Part shown: positions 15,432-22,785 of the stretch, piece by piece
Layout: each line of letters begins with the position of its first letter
Numbering within the stretch: position 1 is the first letter of the stretch
Origin: Burkholderiales bacterium RIFCSPHIGHO2_12_FULL_63_20
Lineage (GTDB): Bacteria > Pseudomonadota > Gammaproteobacteria > Burkholderiales > Burkholderiaceae_C
Length of the DNA: 64,000 nt
Direction: 5' to 3'
NCBI GenBank assembly: GCA_001770775.1
Contig: MESA01000038.1
Location: forward strand, 96,960 to 160,959
Notes under the pieces: generated by a model
Databases searched by the model: none
Told to the model about the DNA's origin: nothing
What the model saw: the letters and a program-made list of their open reading frames with translations, nothing else
Translations under genes and position numbers: made by a program

Positions 15432-17288
15432 GTGCTGAGCTGGTTTGAAAATCTGGTCGACCCGTACCCGACCGAGCCTCCCAAGGCGCCGCCCAAGGGC
15501 TTTGCAGCCTTCCTGTGGGCCGGCACGCAGGGCATGCGCCGTTACCTGCTAGGTATGACGCTGCTGACCGCCTGCATCGGCGCGTTCGAAGCGCTGCTGT
15601 TCAGCATGCTCGGCAGCATCGTGGACTGGCTCAGCACGGTCGCGCCCAGCCAGCTCTGGACCACCTCACGCGAGAAGTTGCTGCTGCTGGCCACCGTGCT
15701 GCTGCTCAGCCCGCTGGCCGTGTGGGTGCAGACCATGCTCAAGCACCAGGCCCTGGCGGGCAACTTCCCCATGCGGCTGCGCTGGAACTTCCACCGCCTC
15801 ATGCTGGGTCAGAGCATGAACTTCTACCAGGACGAGTTCGCCGGCCGCATTGCGGCCAAGGTCATGCAGACGGCGCTGGCGGTGCGCGACACCTGTTTCA
15901 TCGTCGGCGACATCCTGGTCTTCACGACCATCTACTTCGTCACCATGACGGCCGTGGTCGGCAGCTTCAATGCCTGGCTGCTGCTGCCCTTCCTTGGCTG
16001 GATCGTGCTGTACGGCAGCGCGGTGCGCTTTTTCGTGCCGCGCCTGAGTCGCATGGCCAAGTCGCAGGCCGACGCCCGCTCACTCATGACCGGCCGCATC
16101 ACCGATGCGTACACCAACATCGCCACGGTCAAGCTGTTTTCACACACGCACCGCGAGGCCGGCTACGCCCGCTCGGCCATGCAGGAGTTCATGAAGACCG
16201 TGCACGGCCAGATGCGCCTGGTCAGCGGCTTCGAGGTGGTCAACCACACGCTGAGCATGTTGCTGATCCTGTCGACCGCCGGTGTGGCCCTGTGGCTGTG
16301 GACGCAAGGGCAAGTCGGTATCGGAGCCGTGGCCGCTGCGACCGCCATGGCGCTGCGCCTGAACGGCATCTCGCACTGGATGATGTGGGAAGTGGCCTCG
16401 CTGTTCGAGCACATCGGCACGGTGCAAGACGGCATCAACACCCTGTCGCGCCCGCACAAGGTGGTGGACGCGCCCGATGCCGCGCCGCTGCAGGTGCCGC
16501 ACGGCGAGATCCGCTTCGACGACGTGAGCTTCAGCTACGGCGGCGAGCGCCCAGTGATCGAACACCTGAACCTGCACATCCGCCCCGGAGAAAAGATCGG
16601 CCTGGTCGGGCGCTCAGGCGCGGGCAAGTCCACCATCGTCAACCTGCTGCTGCGCTTTCACGATGTGGAGAGCGGCCAGATCCGCGTCGATGGACAGGAC
16701 ATCGCCCGCGTGACGCAGGACAGCCTGCGCGCGCAGATCGGCATGGTCACGCAGGACACCTCGCTGCTGCACCGCTCGGTGCGCGACAACATCCTCTACG
16801 GTCGCCCGGATGCCGGAGACCCCGAGATGATCGACGCCGCCCGCCGTGCCGAGGCCCACGACTTCATCCAGGCCTTGAGCGACCCCAAGGGACGCACGGG
16901 CTACGACGCGCACGTCGGGGAACGCGGCGTGAAGCTGTCAGGCGGGCAGCGCCAACGCATCGCCATTGCCCGCGTGATGCTCAAAGATGCGCCCATCCTG
17001 CTGCTCGACGAGGCCACCAGCGCGCTCGACTCCGAGGTGGAGGCTGCGATCCAGGCCAGCCTGTACCGCCTGATGGAGGGCAAGACCGTGGTGGCCATCG
17101 CCCACCGCCTGTCCACCATTGCCGCGATGGACCGTCTGATCGTGCTGGACCAGGGCCGCATCGTCGAGCAGGGCACGCATGCCGAGCTGCTGGCCCAGGG
17201 CGGGCTGTACGCGCGCCTGTGGGCGCACCAGAGCGGCGGCTTCCTGGGTGAGGAAGACACCGGTGAGGTGGTGCCCTCGGTCCCCTGA
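15432..17288 (+). CDS. ABC exporter, fused membrane and ATPase domains (MsbA-like)
   Basis: A 618-residue half-transporter that works as a homodimer. Six hydrophobic helices fill roughly residues 35-330. The ATPase domain has Walker A GRSGAGKST, signature LSGGQRQR, Walker B ILLLDEATSALD and the H-loop AIAHRLST. This is the lipid/drug/peptide exporter class; substrate is unknown. The ORF track opens at a TTG, but a GTG at 15432 preceded by GGCGGAGACC is a better start. It is upstream of and convergent with the merR gene. Confidence 0.88.
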   Translation: MLSWFENLVDPYPTEPPKAPPKGFAAFLWAGTQGMRRYLLGMTLLTACIGAFEALLFSMLGSIVDWLSTVAPSQLWTTSREKLLLLATVLLLSPLAVWVQTMLKHQALAGNFPMRLRWNFHRLMLGQSMNFYQDEFAGRIAAKVMQTALAVRDTCFIVGDILVFTTIYFVTMTAVVGSFNAWLLLPFLGWIVLYGSAVRFFVPRLSRMAKSQADARSLMTGRITDAYTNIATVKLFSHTHREAGYARSAMQEFMKTVHGQMRLVSGFEVVNHTLSMLLILSTAGVALWLWTQGQVGIGAVAAATAMALRLNGISHWMMWEVASLFEHIGTVQDGINTLSRPHKVVDAPDAAPLQVPHGEIRFDDVSFSYGGERPVIEHLNLHIRPGEKIGLVGRSGAGKSTIVNLLLRFHDVESGQIRVDGQDIARVTQDSLRAQIGMVTQDTSLLHRSVRDNILYGRPDAGDPEMIDAARRAEAHDFIQALSDPKGRTGYDAHVGERGVKLSGGQRQRIAIARVMLKDAPILLLDEATSALDSEVEAAIQASLYRLMEGKTVVAIAHRLSTIAAMDRLIVLDQGRIVEQGTHAELLAQGGLYARLWAHQSGGFLGEEDTGEVVPSVP

Positions 17289-17330
17289 AAGGGCAACGAG
17301 GACGACGCGCGACGGCAGCGGGTTGCCCTT
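17289..17330. terminator. Inverted repeat between convergent ABC exporter and merR genes
   Basis: AAGGGCAAC pairs perfectly with GTTGCCCTT across 24 bases and fills the gap between the two convergent genes. There is no T-run. The position favours a role at the transcript ends of both genes. Confidence 0.45.
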
Positions 17331-17335
17331 ACCGC

Positions 17336-18370
17336 TCAGCGCGCCGGGCGGCGCACCGGCAAGGCCACCCCTTCGGCCTTGGCCACGGTCGCCAGCGCCT
17401 CTTCCATCAGGGCCCGCGCATGGCCGGCCACCCGGTACAGGTAGGCGTGCAGGGTGACATCGGCGGGTTGGCGGCTCTCGCAGTCGGCACTGTAGGCTTC
17501 GAACTGACCCAGCATGGTCACCAACTCGGAGAGGTGCTGCGGGCACTCGCAGGCCACGCGCGGCATGGACTGGGCTAGGCTGACCAGACCTGGAGCATCA
17601 AAGCGCGGCGGGGGCGCGGGGTCCGGCAGGGTGAGCAGGGCTTCGGACACGCTCTGCCAGCCGCGCACGGTGTCCACCAGAGCCTGACTCAGCTCATCGG
17701 GGGCCAGCGGCGAGCGACGCAAGATCACGCCGCGCGCGCGCAAGGCTTCCAGCACCTGGCTGTTGGCAAAACCGTAGATGACGCACATCTGCCGCGCGTT
17801 GACCAGTTTGGTCAGGCGCACCAGCCAGTCGACCGTTTCCATGTGCAGTGCGCCCAGTTCGGCCACCACCATGTCGGCCTGCAGATGCTGCACGCGCAAC
17901 TCGGACTGGGGACTGGCATCGAGGCTGCCGACCACATCCAGCTCTGGCACGGCCTCCAGCGTGGTACGCCAGCGAGTGCCGGCATCCGGCCCCACCAGCA
18001 GCACGCGCAGACGGTTCAAGGCCTCGGGAACGCGGGCCGGGCGGGCGGCCAGCGGTGCCGTGGAACGCTGCAGCAGGCCTTCGGCCAGCTCGGCTTCGTG
18101 GAGCAGGTCCTGAAGTTGCGGCGTCTGCATGCGCGCCAGCATGCCGATGCCATGGCCCTTGTTCACCAATTGTTTGATCAGGACCAAGCGCCGCACGTCT
18201 TGACTTGAGTAAAGTCTATGACCAGAAGCAGCTTGTGCAGGGCCCACAACCTGATATCGTCTCTCCCAGACCCGGAGGGTGGCGACCGGGATGTTGACCA
18301 TGCGTGCCGCGGCGCTGCTGCGGTATCGTGGGGTGCTGGCGTCTGCCAGCGAGGCATCTTGTTCAGTCAT
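17336..18370 (-). CDS. MerR family transcriptional regulator with large C-terminal domain
   Basis: A 344-residue regulator. Residues 15-85 form the MerR winged helix (RSSAAARMVNIPVATLRVWERRY, SGHRLYSSQDVRRLVLIKQL). The remaining 250 residues are larger than in classical metal-sensing MerR proteins and include a Rossmann-like stretch (LRVLLVGPDAGTRWRTTLEA, ADMVVAELGALHME) reminiscent of CarH/LitR-type sensors, but the cobalamin-binding DXHXXG motif is absent. It is divergent from the HiPIP gene, and the spacer has GGTCA-type palindromes, so it may regulate itself and HiPIP. Confidence 0.85.
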   Translation of the reverse strand: MTEQDASLADASTPRYRSSAAARMVNIPVATLRVWERRYQVVGPAQAASGHRLYSSQDVRRLVLIKQLVNKGHGIGMLARMQTPQLQDLLHEAELAEGLLQRSTAPLAARPARVPEALNRLRVLLVGPDAGTRWRTTLEAVPELDVVGSLDASPQSELRVQHLQADMVVAELGALHMETVDWLVRLTKLVNARQMCVIYGFANSQVLEALRARGVILRRSPLAPDELSQALVDTVRGWQSVSEALLTLPDPAPPPRFDAPGLVSLAQSMPRVACECPQHLSELVTMLGQFEAYSADCESRQPADVTLHAYLYRVAGHARALMEEALATVAKAEGVALPVRRPAR

Positions 18371-18384
18371 GCATCACCTTCAAG

Positions 18385-18447
18385 GGTCATTGACCTCAAA
18401 TTGAAAACGGATGACGCATTCTGATACGGTCACAATCGAAATGACCG
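18385..18447. promoter_or_regulatory. GGTCA/TGACC palindromes between merR and HiPIP genes
   Basis: Two inverted repeats share the same half site: GGTCA-T-TGACC at 18385-18395 and CGGTCA-N9-TGACCG at 18427-18447. A further AGGTCAA lies near 18469. They lie between divergently transcribed merR and HiPIP genes and are good candidates for the MerR protein's operators. Confidence 0.5.
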
Positions 18448-18506
18448 ACCAGAATAAGAGTCAAACCAAGGTCAAACCCGTTTCTTTCATCCCCACTGGA
18501 GAAAAC

Positions 18507-18809
18507 ATGAGCACACGTCGCCAATTCATGATGACCCTCGTTCCGGCTGCAGCGGCCCTGACCGCCGTGACCGGCGCACGCGCCCAAGCCGCCAAGATCG
18601 ATGAAAAGGACCCGGCTGCGGTCGCCCTGAACTACAAGCACGACGCCACCAAGGTGGACGCCAAGGCCAACCCGACCTACAAGGCCGGCAACAACTGCGC
18701 CAACTGCCAGTTCTACCAAGGCAAGGACGCCTGGGGCGCCTGCCCGATGGTCGGCGGCAAGCTGGTCAACGGCAAGGGCTGGTGCAAGGTCTGGGCGAAG
18801 AAGGCCTGA
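18507..18809 (+). CDS. High-potential iron-sulfur protein (HiPIP)
   Basis: A 100-residue periplasmic electron carrier with one 4Fe-4S cluster. The N-terminus is a Tat-type signal (STRRQFMMTLVPAAAALTAVTGARAQA). The mature domain has the four cluster cysteines with spacing CX2CX11CX13C and the usual aromatic residues (CQFYQG, GWCKVW). The ORF opens at 18411, but the ATG at 18507 follows GGAGAAAAC and begins the signal peptide. It is divergent from the MerR regulator. HiPIPs carry electrons between respiratory or photosynthetic complexes; the partner is not in the window. Confidence 0.95.
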   Translation: MSTRRQFMMTLVPAAAALTAVTGARAQAAKIDEKDPAAVALNYKHDATKVDAKANPTYKAGNNCANCQFYQGKDAWGACPMVGGKLVNGKGWCKVWAKKA

Positions 18810-18860
18810 TCGGTCCCACGCCTGCCTGACCGCGCTGACATCCCGGCGCGGTCAGACACA

Positions 18861-18887
18861 AAAAAGCCCGCTGCGTGCGGGCTTTTT
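18861..18887. terminator. Bidirectional rho-independent terminator
   Basis: AAAAAGCCCGC-TGCGT-GCGGGCTTTTT is a perfect hairpin with T-runs in both orientations. It lies between the HiPIP gene and the convergent Tim44-like gene and serves both. Confidence 0.92.
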
Positions 18888-18935
18888 GCATGGGCTTGGG
18901 CGGTCAGGGCATGGGCGTGACCACCCCGGCGGACA

Positions 18936-19889
18936 TCAGCCGTTGAGCGGCGTGATGCCAGCAATGGCCCACTCGCCGCTGTTGTCCAGCGGCTTGACCA
19001 GGTGCCACAGCTCGTCAAACGGTTCAGCACCAGCGTTGACGTCTTCGCGGATCAGGCCGTGGAAGCGCACCGAAGCGACCCACTGGCCGTTTTCCTGGGC
19101 GGTGTCGACCAGTTCGGCGTCCAGTTGCATCACGTCGGTCTGGTTGGCCGCGGCGCCGCGCTCTTGCAGGTCCAGACGCAAGGACGCGAACAGCTCGGGC
19201 GTGGTGAACTTGCGCAGATCGTCCACATTGCCGGCGTCGTTGGCAGCCTGCAGGCGGATGAAGATCATCTTGGCGATGCGCTGGAAGCCTTCGGCGTCAA
19301 AACCAGCGGGCACGTTGCTCAGGTTGCCACCGACGGCGGCACCTGCGGCACCAACGGCTGCGGGCGCGGCGTCGAAGGCCTGGCGCTGCATCTGCGGCGC
19401 GAAGGCATCACGGTTGTCGGACTGGTTGAACTGCTGACCAAAAGGCGCCCCGGCACCGGCCAGTTGCGGGCCACGGGCCTGCTGGGCACCACCCTTGAAG
19501 CGGCGCATCAGGAAGGTGATCAGGGCCACGGCAGCCACAGCCAGCAGCGCCATCATCAGGAAGTTGCCAAAGGCCTCACCCATGCCCAGGTGACTCATCA
19601 GGGCGGCAATGCCCAGGCCAGCGGCCAGACCGGCGATCGGGCCCATCCACGAGCGCTTGGCCGGCTGAGCGGCAGCGGGCGCGGCGGCATTGGTCGGCGC
19701 GGCGCTCTTGTTCATCTGGTTGGGCGACGCATCCGGTGCGGCAGAGGGCTGCTTGGCCGGCATCTGGCGCTGCATGCCGGACGCACGTCCACCACCCAGT
19801 CGCTTGGCCTCCGCGTCCATCGGAACGGAAACCATGCCCACGCCAGCCATCGTCACGGCCAGTGCCATCAAGATGTTCATCAATTTCAT
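18936..19889 (-). CDS. Tim44-like domain membrane protein
   Basis: A 317-residue protein with an N-terminal signal-like helix (LMNILMALAVTMAGVGMVSV), a Pro/Ala-rich linker, one or two membrane segments (MGPIAGLAAGLGIAAL; FLMMALLAVAAVALITFLMRRF) and a C-terminal Tim44-like domain (residues about 200-317, including FDAEGFQRIAKMIFIRLQAA and WVASVRFHGLI). In mitochondria Tim44 anchors the import motor; the bacterial homologues are inner-membrane proteins of unclear function. It shares a terminator with the HiPIP gene. Confidence 0.87.
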   Translation of the reverse strand: MKLMNILMALAVTMAGVGMVSVPMDAEAKRLGGGRASGMQRQMPAKQPSAAPDASPNQMNKSAAPTNAAAPAAAQPAKRSWMGPIAGLAAGLGIAALMSHLGMGEAFGNFLMMALLAVAAVALITFLMRRFKGGAQQARGPQLAGAGAPFGQQFNQSDNRDAFAPQMQRQAFDAAPAAVGAAGAAVGGNLSNVPAGFDAEGFQRIAKMIFIRLQAANDAGNVDDLRKFTTPELFASLRLDLQERGAAANQTDVMQLDAELVDTAQENGQWVASVRFHGLIREDVNAGAEPFDELWHLVKPLDNSGEWAIAGITPLNG

Positions 19890-19997
19890 TGCGAGATCGG
19901 TCCTTGCCCCTTCAGGGCCATTGATCGGTTGATTGCCAGCGCATTGTGCGCAAGATTGAGGTCTGATATTCGGTCAAGCCAGGCAGTTGGGGGCAAC

Positions 19998-20029
19998 TTT
20001 ACATAAATCAACATGCGCCATCCGGGAAT
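19998..20029 (+). repeat. Upstream copy of a duplicated ~32-base element
   Basis: TTTAC-N5-TCAACATGCGCCATC-C-GGG-AAT. A second copy with the same layout lies at 21213-21244 in front of dbpA. It is about 110 bases upstream of the Tim44-like gene on the other strand. Confidence 0.6.
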
Positions 20030-20090
20030 GCATGGATTGCCTGCCCAACCCGATCACCCAGACCACCAAATGGGGGTGTCGCGTTACTTT

Positions 20091-20118
20091 ACAAACCCCG
20101 TCTTGCAAACAAACCCCG
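20091..20118 (+). repeat. ACAAACCCCG direct repeats, possible activator sites
   Basis: Two exact copies of ACAAACCCCG at 20091-20100 and 20109-20118, 18 bases apart. They lie about 60-85 bases upstream of the sigma54-like -24 box, the usual distance for enhancer-binding-protein sites. Confidence 0.5.
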
Positions 20119-20175
20119 CCCTCAATGATAAGAGGAAATCATTATAAATCAATGACTTAAAAGACAGCTCAGGGC

Positions 20176-20191
20176 GGGCATGTTTAGTGCT
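20176..20191 (+). promoter_or_regulatory. Sigma54-like (-24/-12) promoter of the PEP-CTERM gene
   Basis: GGGCATG-TTTA-GTGCT, compared with the sigma54 consensus TGGCACG-N4-TTGCA. The invariant GG and GC are 12 bases apart as required. Transcription would start near 20202, leaving a leader of about 64 bases before the ATG at 20266. PEP-CTERM genes in floc-forming Betaproteobacteria are known to depend on RpoN with PrsK/PrsR. Confidence 0.6.
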
Positions 20192-20265
20192 TAAGCATGA
20201 AAGCGGGGTGCCAGTTCAGCTAACTGAATCGATACCTCGCTTCATTCTTACCTAAAGGATTTCTC

Positions 20266-21075
20266 ATGAAAAAGACCTTGTTGAGCATCGCTCTGGTCGC
20301 TTCCAGCCTCTTCACCGCCTCGGTGGCGACGGCCGCCCCGGTCATCTACAACCTGTCGCTGCCCAACATTTCTACATTCGATAACGTCATCACCGGCACT
20401 GGCGCCACAGTGAGCACAACTCAGGTCGTTACCGGTCAGTCGATTTACAACTACATTGACAAAAATGGCAATCCTGCCACTGTCACTGTGACGCGCCCTG
20501 GTAGCAACACTCCGACAGGGGCTGACCAGTCTGGGTACACCAGTTGGTCCGGCACGGGTAAATCGTTGTCTGGCGCAGTCTGGACCATTGACCCGTACAG
20601 CACATCTGGCGAAGCGATTCCTGGCTTCAACTCTGGTCTGACTTTCACCTTCAGTTCACCGGTCAACGCTTTTGGCTTTGAAATCGGTGACTGGGCTACC
20701 TGCTGCACGAGCGGCGATCGTCCGGCCAACGTCCAAGCCACATATGGCGTGCCTGCGGCAGGGTCGGGCCTGTGGATCGCTTTCGACGGTGGCGCCGCCA
20801 CCCTTCCTGCGAATGCCTTGTCGGACACGGACAACCCTGGATTCGCAGAAACAGGCGACTACACCAATTTCATTGGCGCCATCGACTCCTCCGGCTTCTT
20901 CAGCAGCGTGACTTTCTTCGGAGACGGTTTTGGTGAAGTGTTGGTTGCAGGCGGCACCCTGCGCTTCGCCTCTGTGCCGAAGGATTCCGTGGGCACAGTT
21001 TCCGAGCCTGCCACGCTGGCACTGATCGGTCTGAGCCTGGTCGGTCTGGCCGTCACGCGTCGCAAGGCTGCTTAA
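20266..21075 (+). CDS. PEP-CTERM sorting-domain protein
   Basis: A 269-residue secreted protein. It has a clear signal peptide (MKKTLLSIALVASSLFTASVATAA) and a C-terminal sorting tail: SEPATLALIGLSLVGLAVTRRKAA, in which the motif is SEP rather than PEP, then a hydrophobic helix and a basic end. The middle is rich in Gly, Ser, Thr and Asn and includes LTFTFSSPVNAFGFEIGDWA, typical of extracellular beta-rich PEP-CTERM proteins. An exosortase would process it; none is in the window. GC is lower than in neighbours. An AAAGGA ribosome binding site precedes the ATG, and a strong terminator follows. Confidence 0.9.
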   Translation: MKKTLLSIALVASSLFTASVATAAPVIYNLSLPNISTFDNVITGTGATVSTTQVVTGQSIYNYIDKNGNPATVTVTRPGSNTPTGADQSGYTSWSGTGKSLSGAVWTIDPYSTSGEAIPGFNSGLTFTFSSPVNAFGFEIGDWATCCTSGDRPANVQATYGVPAAGSGLWIAFDGGAATLPANALSDTDNPGFAETGDYTNFIGAIDSSGFFSSVTFFGDGFGEVLVAGGTLRFASVPKDSVGTVSEPATLALIGLSLVGLAVTRRKAA

Positions 21076-21091
21076 GTCTTCCAGCGTTATC

Positions 21092-21144
21092 TCAGGTTGG
21101 GCGACCAGTTCACTCGGTTGCCCAACCTGATCTCACTATTTTTT
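21092..21144 (+). terminator. Rho-independent terminator after PEP-CTERM gene
   Basis: TCAGGTTGGGC pairs perfectly with GCCCAACCTGA over an 11-base stem with a 17-base loop, and a run of six T follows eight bases later. Confidence 0.8.
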
Positions 21145-21212
21145 AGCCTTTCAGACATCCGAATGCAGTCACCTTGACGACCCTTCCCTCGAGGCCCCAC
21201 GTAAGCAAAAAA

Positions 21213-21244
21213 TTTACGTCCGTCAACATGCGCCATCTGGGGAT
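21213..21244 (+). repeat. Downstream copy of the duplicated element, in front of dbpA
   Basis: TTTAC-N5-TCAACATGCGCCATC-T-GGG-GAT, matching the copy at 19998-20029 at 25 of 32 positions, including 15 consecutive identical bases. Here the element runs directly into the dbpA -10-like sequence. Confidence 0.6.
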
Positions 21245-21257
21245 AATCCGCCCCATG
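21240..21257 (+). promoter_or_regulatory. Leaderless-type start of dbpA (GATAAT 7 bases before ATG)
   Basis: GGGATAATCCGCCCCATG: the -10-like GATAAT is seven bases upstream of the start codon, so transcription would begin at or next to the A of ATG. No ribosome binding site is present. The same 18 bases occur at the rsmB start (57382-57399). Confidence 0.5.
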
Positions 21258-22673
21258 AGCACACCCGAGACCGACGCCCCCTCTTTCAGCAGCCTGCCGC
21301 TGAGCCCCGCCATGCAGGCCACCCTGCAGAGCCTGGGTTACCTGAGCATGACCCCCATCCAGGCCAGCAGCCTGCCCCTGACCCTGGCTGGCCACGACCT
21401 GATCGCCCAGGCCAAGACGGGCAGCGGCAAGACCGCCGCCTTCGCCATCCCGCTGCTGCACAAGCTGGACGTGCGCAACCCCGCCGTGCAGGCCATGGTG
21501 CTGTGCCCCACGCGTGAGCTGGCCGACCAGGTCTGCCAGGAAATCCGCCGCCTGGCGCGCTCCGAGGCCAACATCAAGGTGCTGACCCTGTGCGGCGGCA
21601 GCACCATGCGCCCGCAGATCGAAAGCCTGGCCTACGGCGCCCACATCGTGGTCGGCACACCGGGCCGCATCATGGACCACCTCGAGCGCGGCACGCTCGA
21701 CCTGCGCAGCCTGAACACCCTGGTGCTCGACGAGGCCGATCGCATGCTGGACATGGGCTTTCACGACAGCATCGTCTACGTGGCCCGCCAGTGCCCCAAA
21801 GACCGCCAGACGATGCTGTTCTCGGCCACCTACCCTGACACCATCGCCAAGCTGAGCGCCCAGTTCCTGCGCCAGCCCAAGGAGGTCAAGGTGGCGGCCA
21901 CGCACGAGGCCAGCAAGATCCGCCAGCGCTGGTACCAGGTCGACCGCGAAACGCGCCTGGACGCGGTGACGAAGCTGCTGCTGCACTACCGTCCGGCCAG
22001 CACCATCGCGTTTTGCAACACCAAGCAGCAGTGTCGCGACCTGGTCGATGTGCTGACCGCCCATGGCATCGAAGCCATCGCCCTGCACGGCGACCTGGAG
22101 CAGCGTGACCGCGACCAGGTGCTGATCCAGTTTGCCAACCGAAGCGCTTCTGTGCTGGTGGCCACCGACGTGGCGGCCCGTGGCCTGGACATCGCCAACC
22201 TGGAGGCCGTGATCAACGTGGACGTGACACCCGACCCCGAGGTGCACATCCACCGCATTGGCCGCACCGGCCGGGGGGACGCCGAAGGCTGGGCGCTGAA
22301 CCTGGCCAGCATGAGCGAGATGGGCCGCGTGGGCAACATCGAGTTGCTGCAAAAGCGCGAGTCGGAGTGGCACAAGCTGGATGAGCTGACACCGGCCAGC
22401 GATGAGCCCCTGCTGCCGCCCATGGTCACCATCCAGCTGCTGGGTGGGCGCAAGGAAAAGCTGCGTCCTGGCGACCTGCTTGGCGCGCTGACCGGCGAAT
22501 GCGGCTTCGTGGGCAGCCAGATCGGCAAGATCAATGTCACCGACTTCCACACCTATGTGGCCGTGGGCCGCGACATCGCCGACCAGGTGGTGACGCAGCT
22601 CAACCGCGTGCCGGTCAAGGGCAAGAAGACCAAGGCCCGCCTGCTCAAGGACGTGCAGCGCCAGGACAGTTGA
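21255..22673 (+). CDS. dbpA: ATP-dependent RNA helicase DbpA
   Basis: A DEAD-box helicase of 472 residues acting in 50S subunit assembly. The motifs are in order: Q motif (MTPIQASSLPL), AKTGSGKT, PTRELADQV, TPGRI, DEAD (LVLDEADRMLD), SAT, then ARGLDI and HRIGRTGR of the second RecA domain. The C-terminal 75 residues (VTIQLLGGRKEKLRPGDLLGAL, VGSQIGKINVTDFHTYVAV) form the DbpA RNA-binding domain that recognises 23S rRNA hairpin 92. The ORF opens at 21174; the ATG at 21255 gives the normal start and lies seven bases after a GATAAT. Confidence 0.94.
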   Translation: MSTPETDAPSFSSLPLSPAMQATLQSLGYLSMTPIQASSLPLTLAGHDLIAQAKTGSGKTAAFAIPLLHKLDVRNPAVQAMVLCPTRELADQVCQEIRRLARSEANIKVLTLCGGSTMRPQIESLAYGAHIVVGTPGRIMDHLERGTLDLRSLNTLVLDEADRMLDMGFHDSIVYVARQCPKDRQTMLFSATYPDTIAKLSAQFLRQPKEVKVAATHEASKIRQRWYQVDRETRLDAVTKLLLHYRPASTIAFCNTKQQCRDLVDVLTAHGIEAIALHGDLEQRDRDQVLIQFANRSASVLVATDVAARGLDIANLEAVINVDVTPDPEVHIHRIGRTGRGDAEGWALNLASMSEMGRVGNIELLQKRESEWHKLDELTPASDEPLLPPMVTIQLLGGRKEKLRPGDLLGALTGECGFVGSQIGKINVTDFHTYVAVGRDIADQVVTQLNRVPVKGKKTKARLLKDVQRQDS

Positions 22674-22736
22674 GAGATGCCGAAACAATAAGTAACGTTA
22701 AACGGCGCTTATTGCGACCTCCCGTAATATGTGGTC

Positions 22737-22760
22737 GGCCTGCCGCAGAGCAGGCCTTTT
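22737..22760 (+). terminator. Terminator hairpin between dbpA and the glycoside hydrolase
   Basis: GGCCTGC-CGCAGA-GCAGGCC followed by TTTT. It lies 62 bases after the dbpA stop and 25 bases before the next ATG. A TAATAT sequence and a TAACGTTA palindrome lie just upstream of it, so it could also attenuate a transcript that starts there. Confidence 0.7.
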
Positions 22761-22785
22761 CAATCCACAAACACGGGAGTACCTC

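Larger units (their letters stand above)
19890..20265. other. 376-base AT-richer regulatory spacer between Tim44-like and PEP-CTERM genes
   Basis: No coding frame is supported here. From left to right the spacer holds one copy of a repeated TCAACATGCGCCATC element (19998-20029), two ACAAACCCCG direct repeats (20091-20118), an AATGAT-N8-ATCATT inverted repeat (20124-20143) and a sigma54-like -24/-12 element (20176-20191). It is clearly lower in GC than the flanking genes. Confidence 0.7.

Noticed and set aside
21087-22688. 533-aa minus-strand ORF
   Set aside because: It is antisense to dbpA and has shadow composition.
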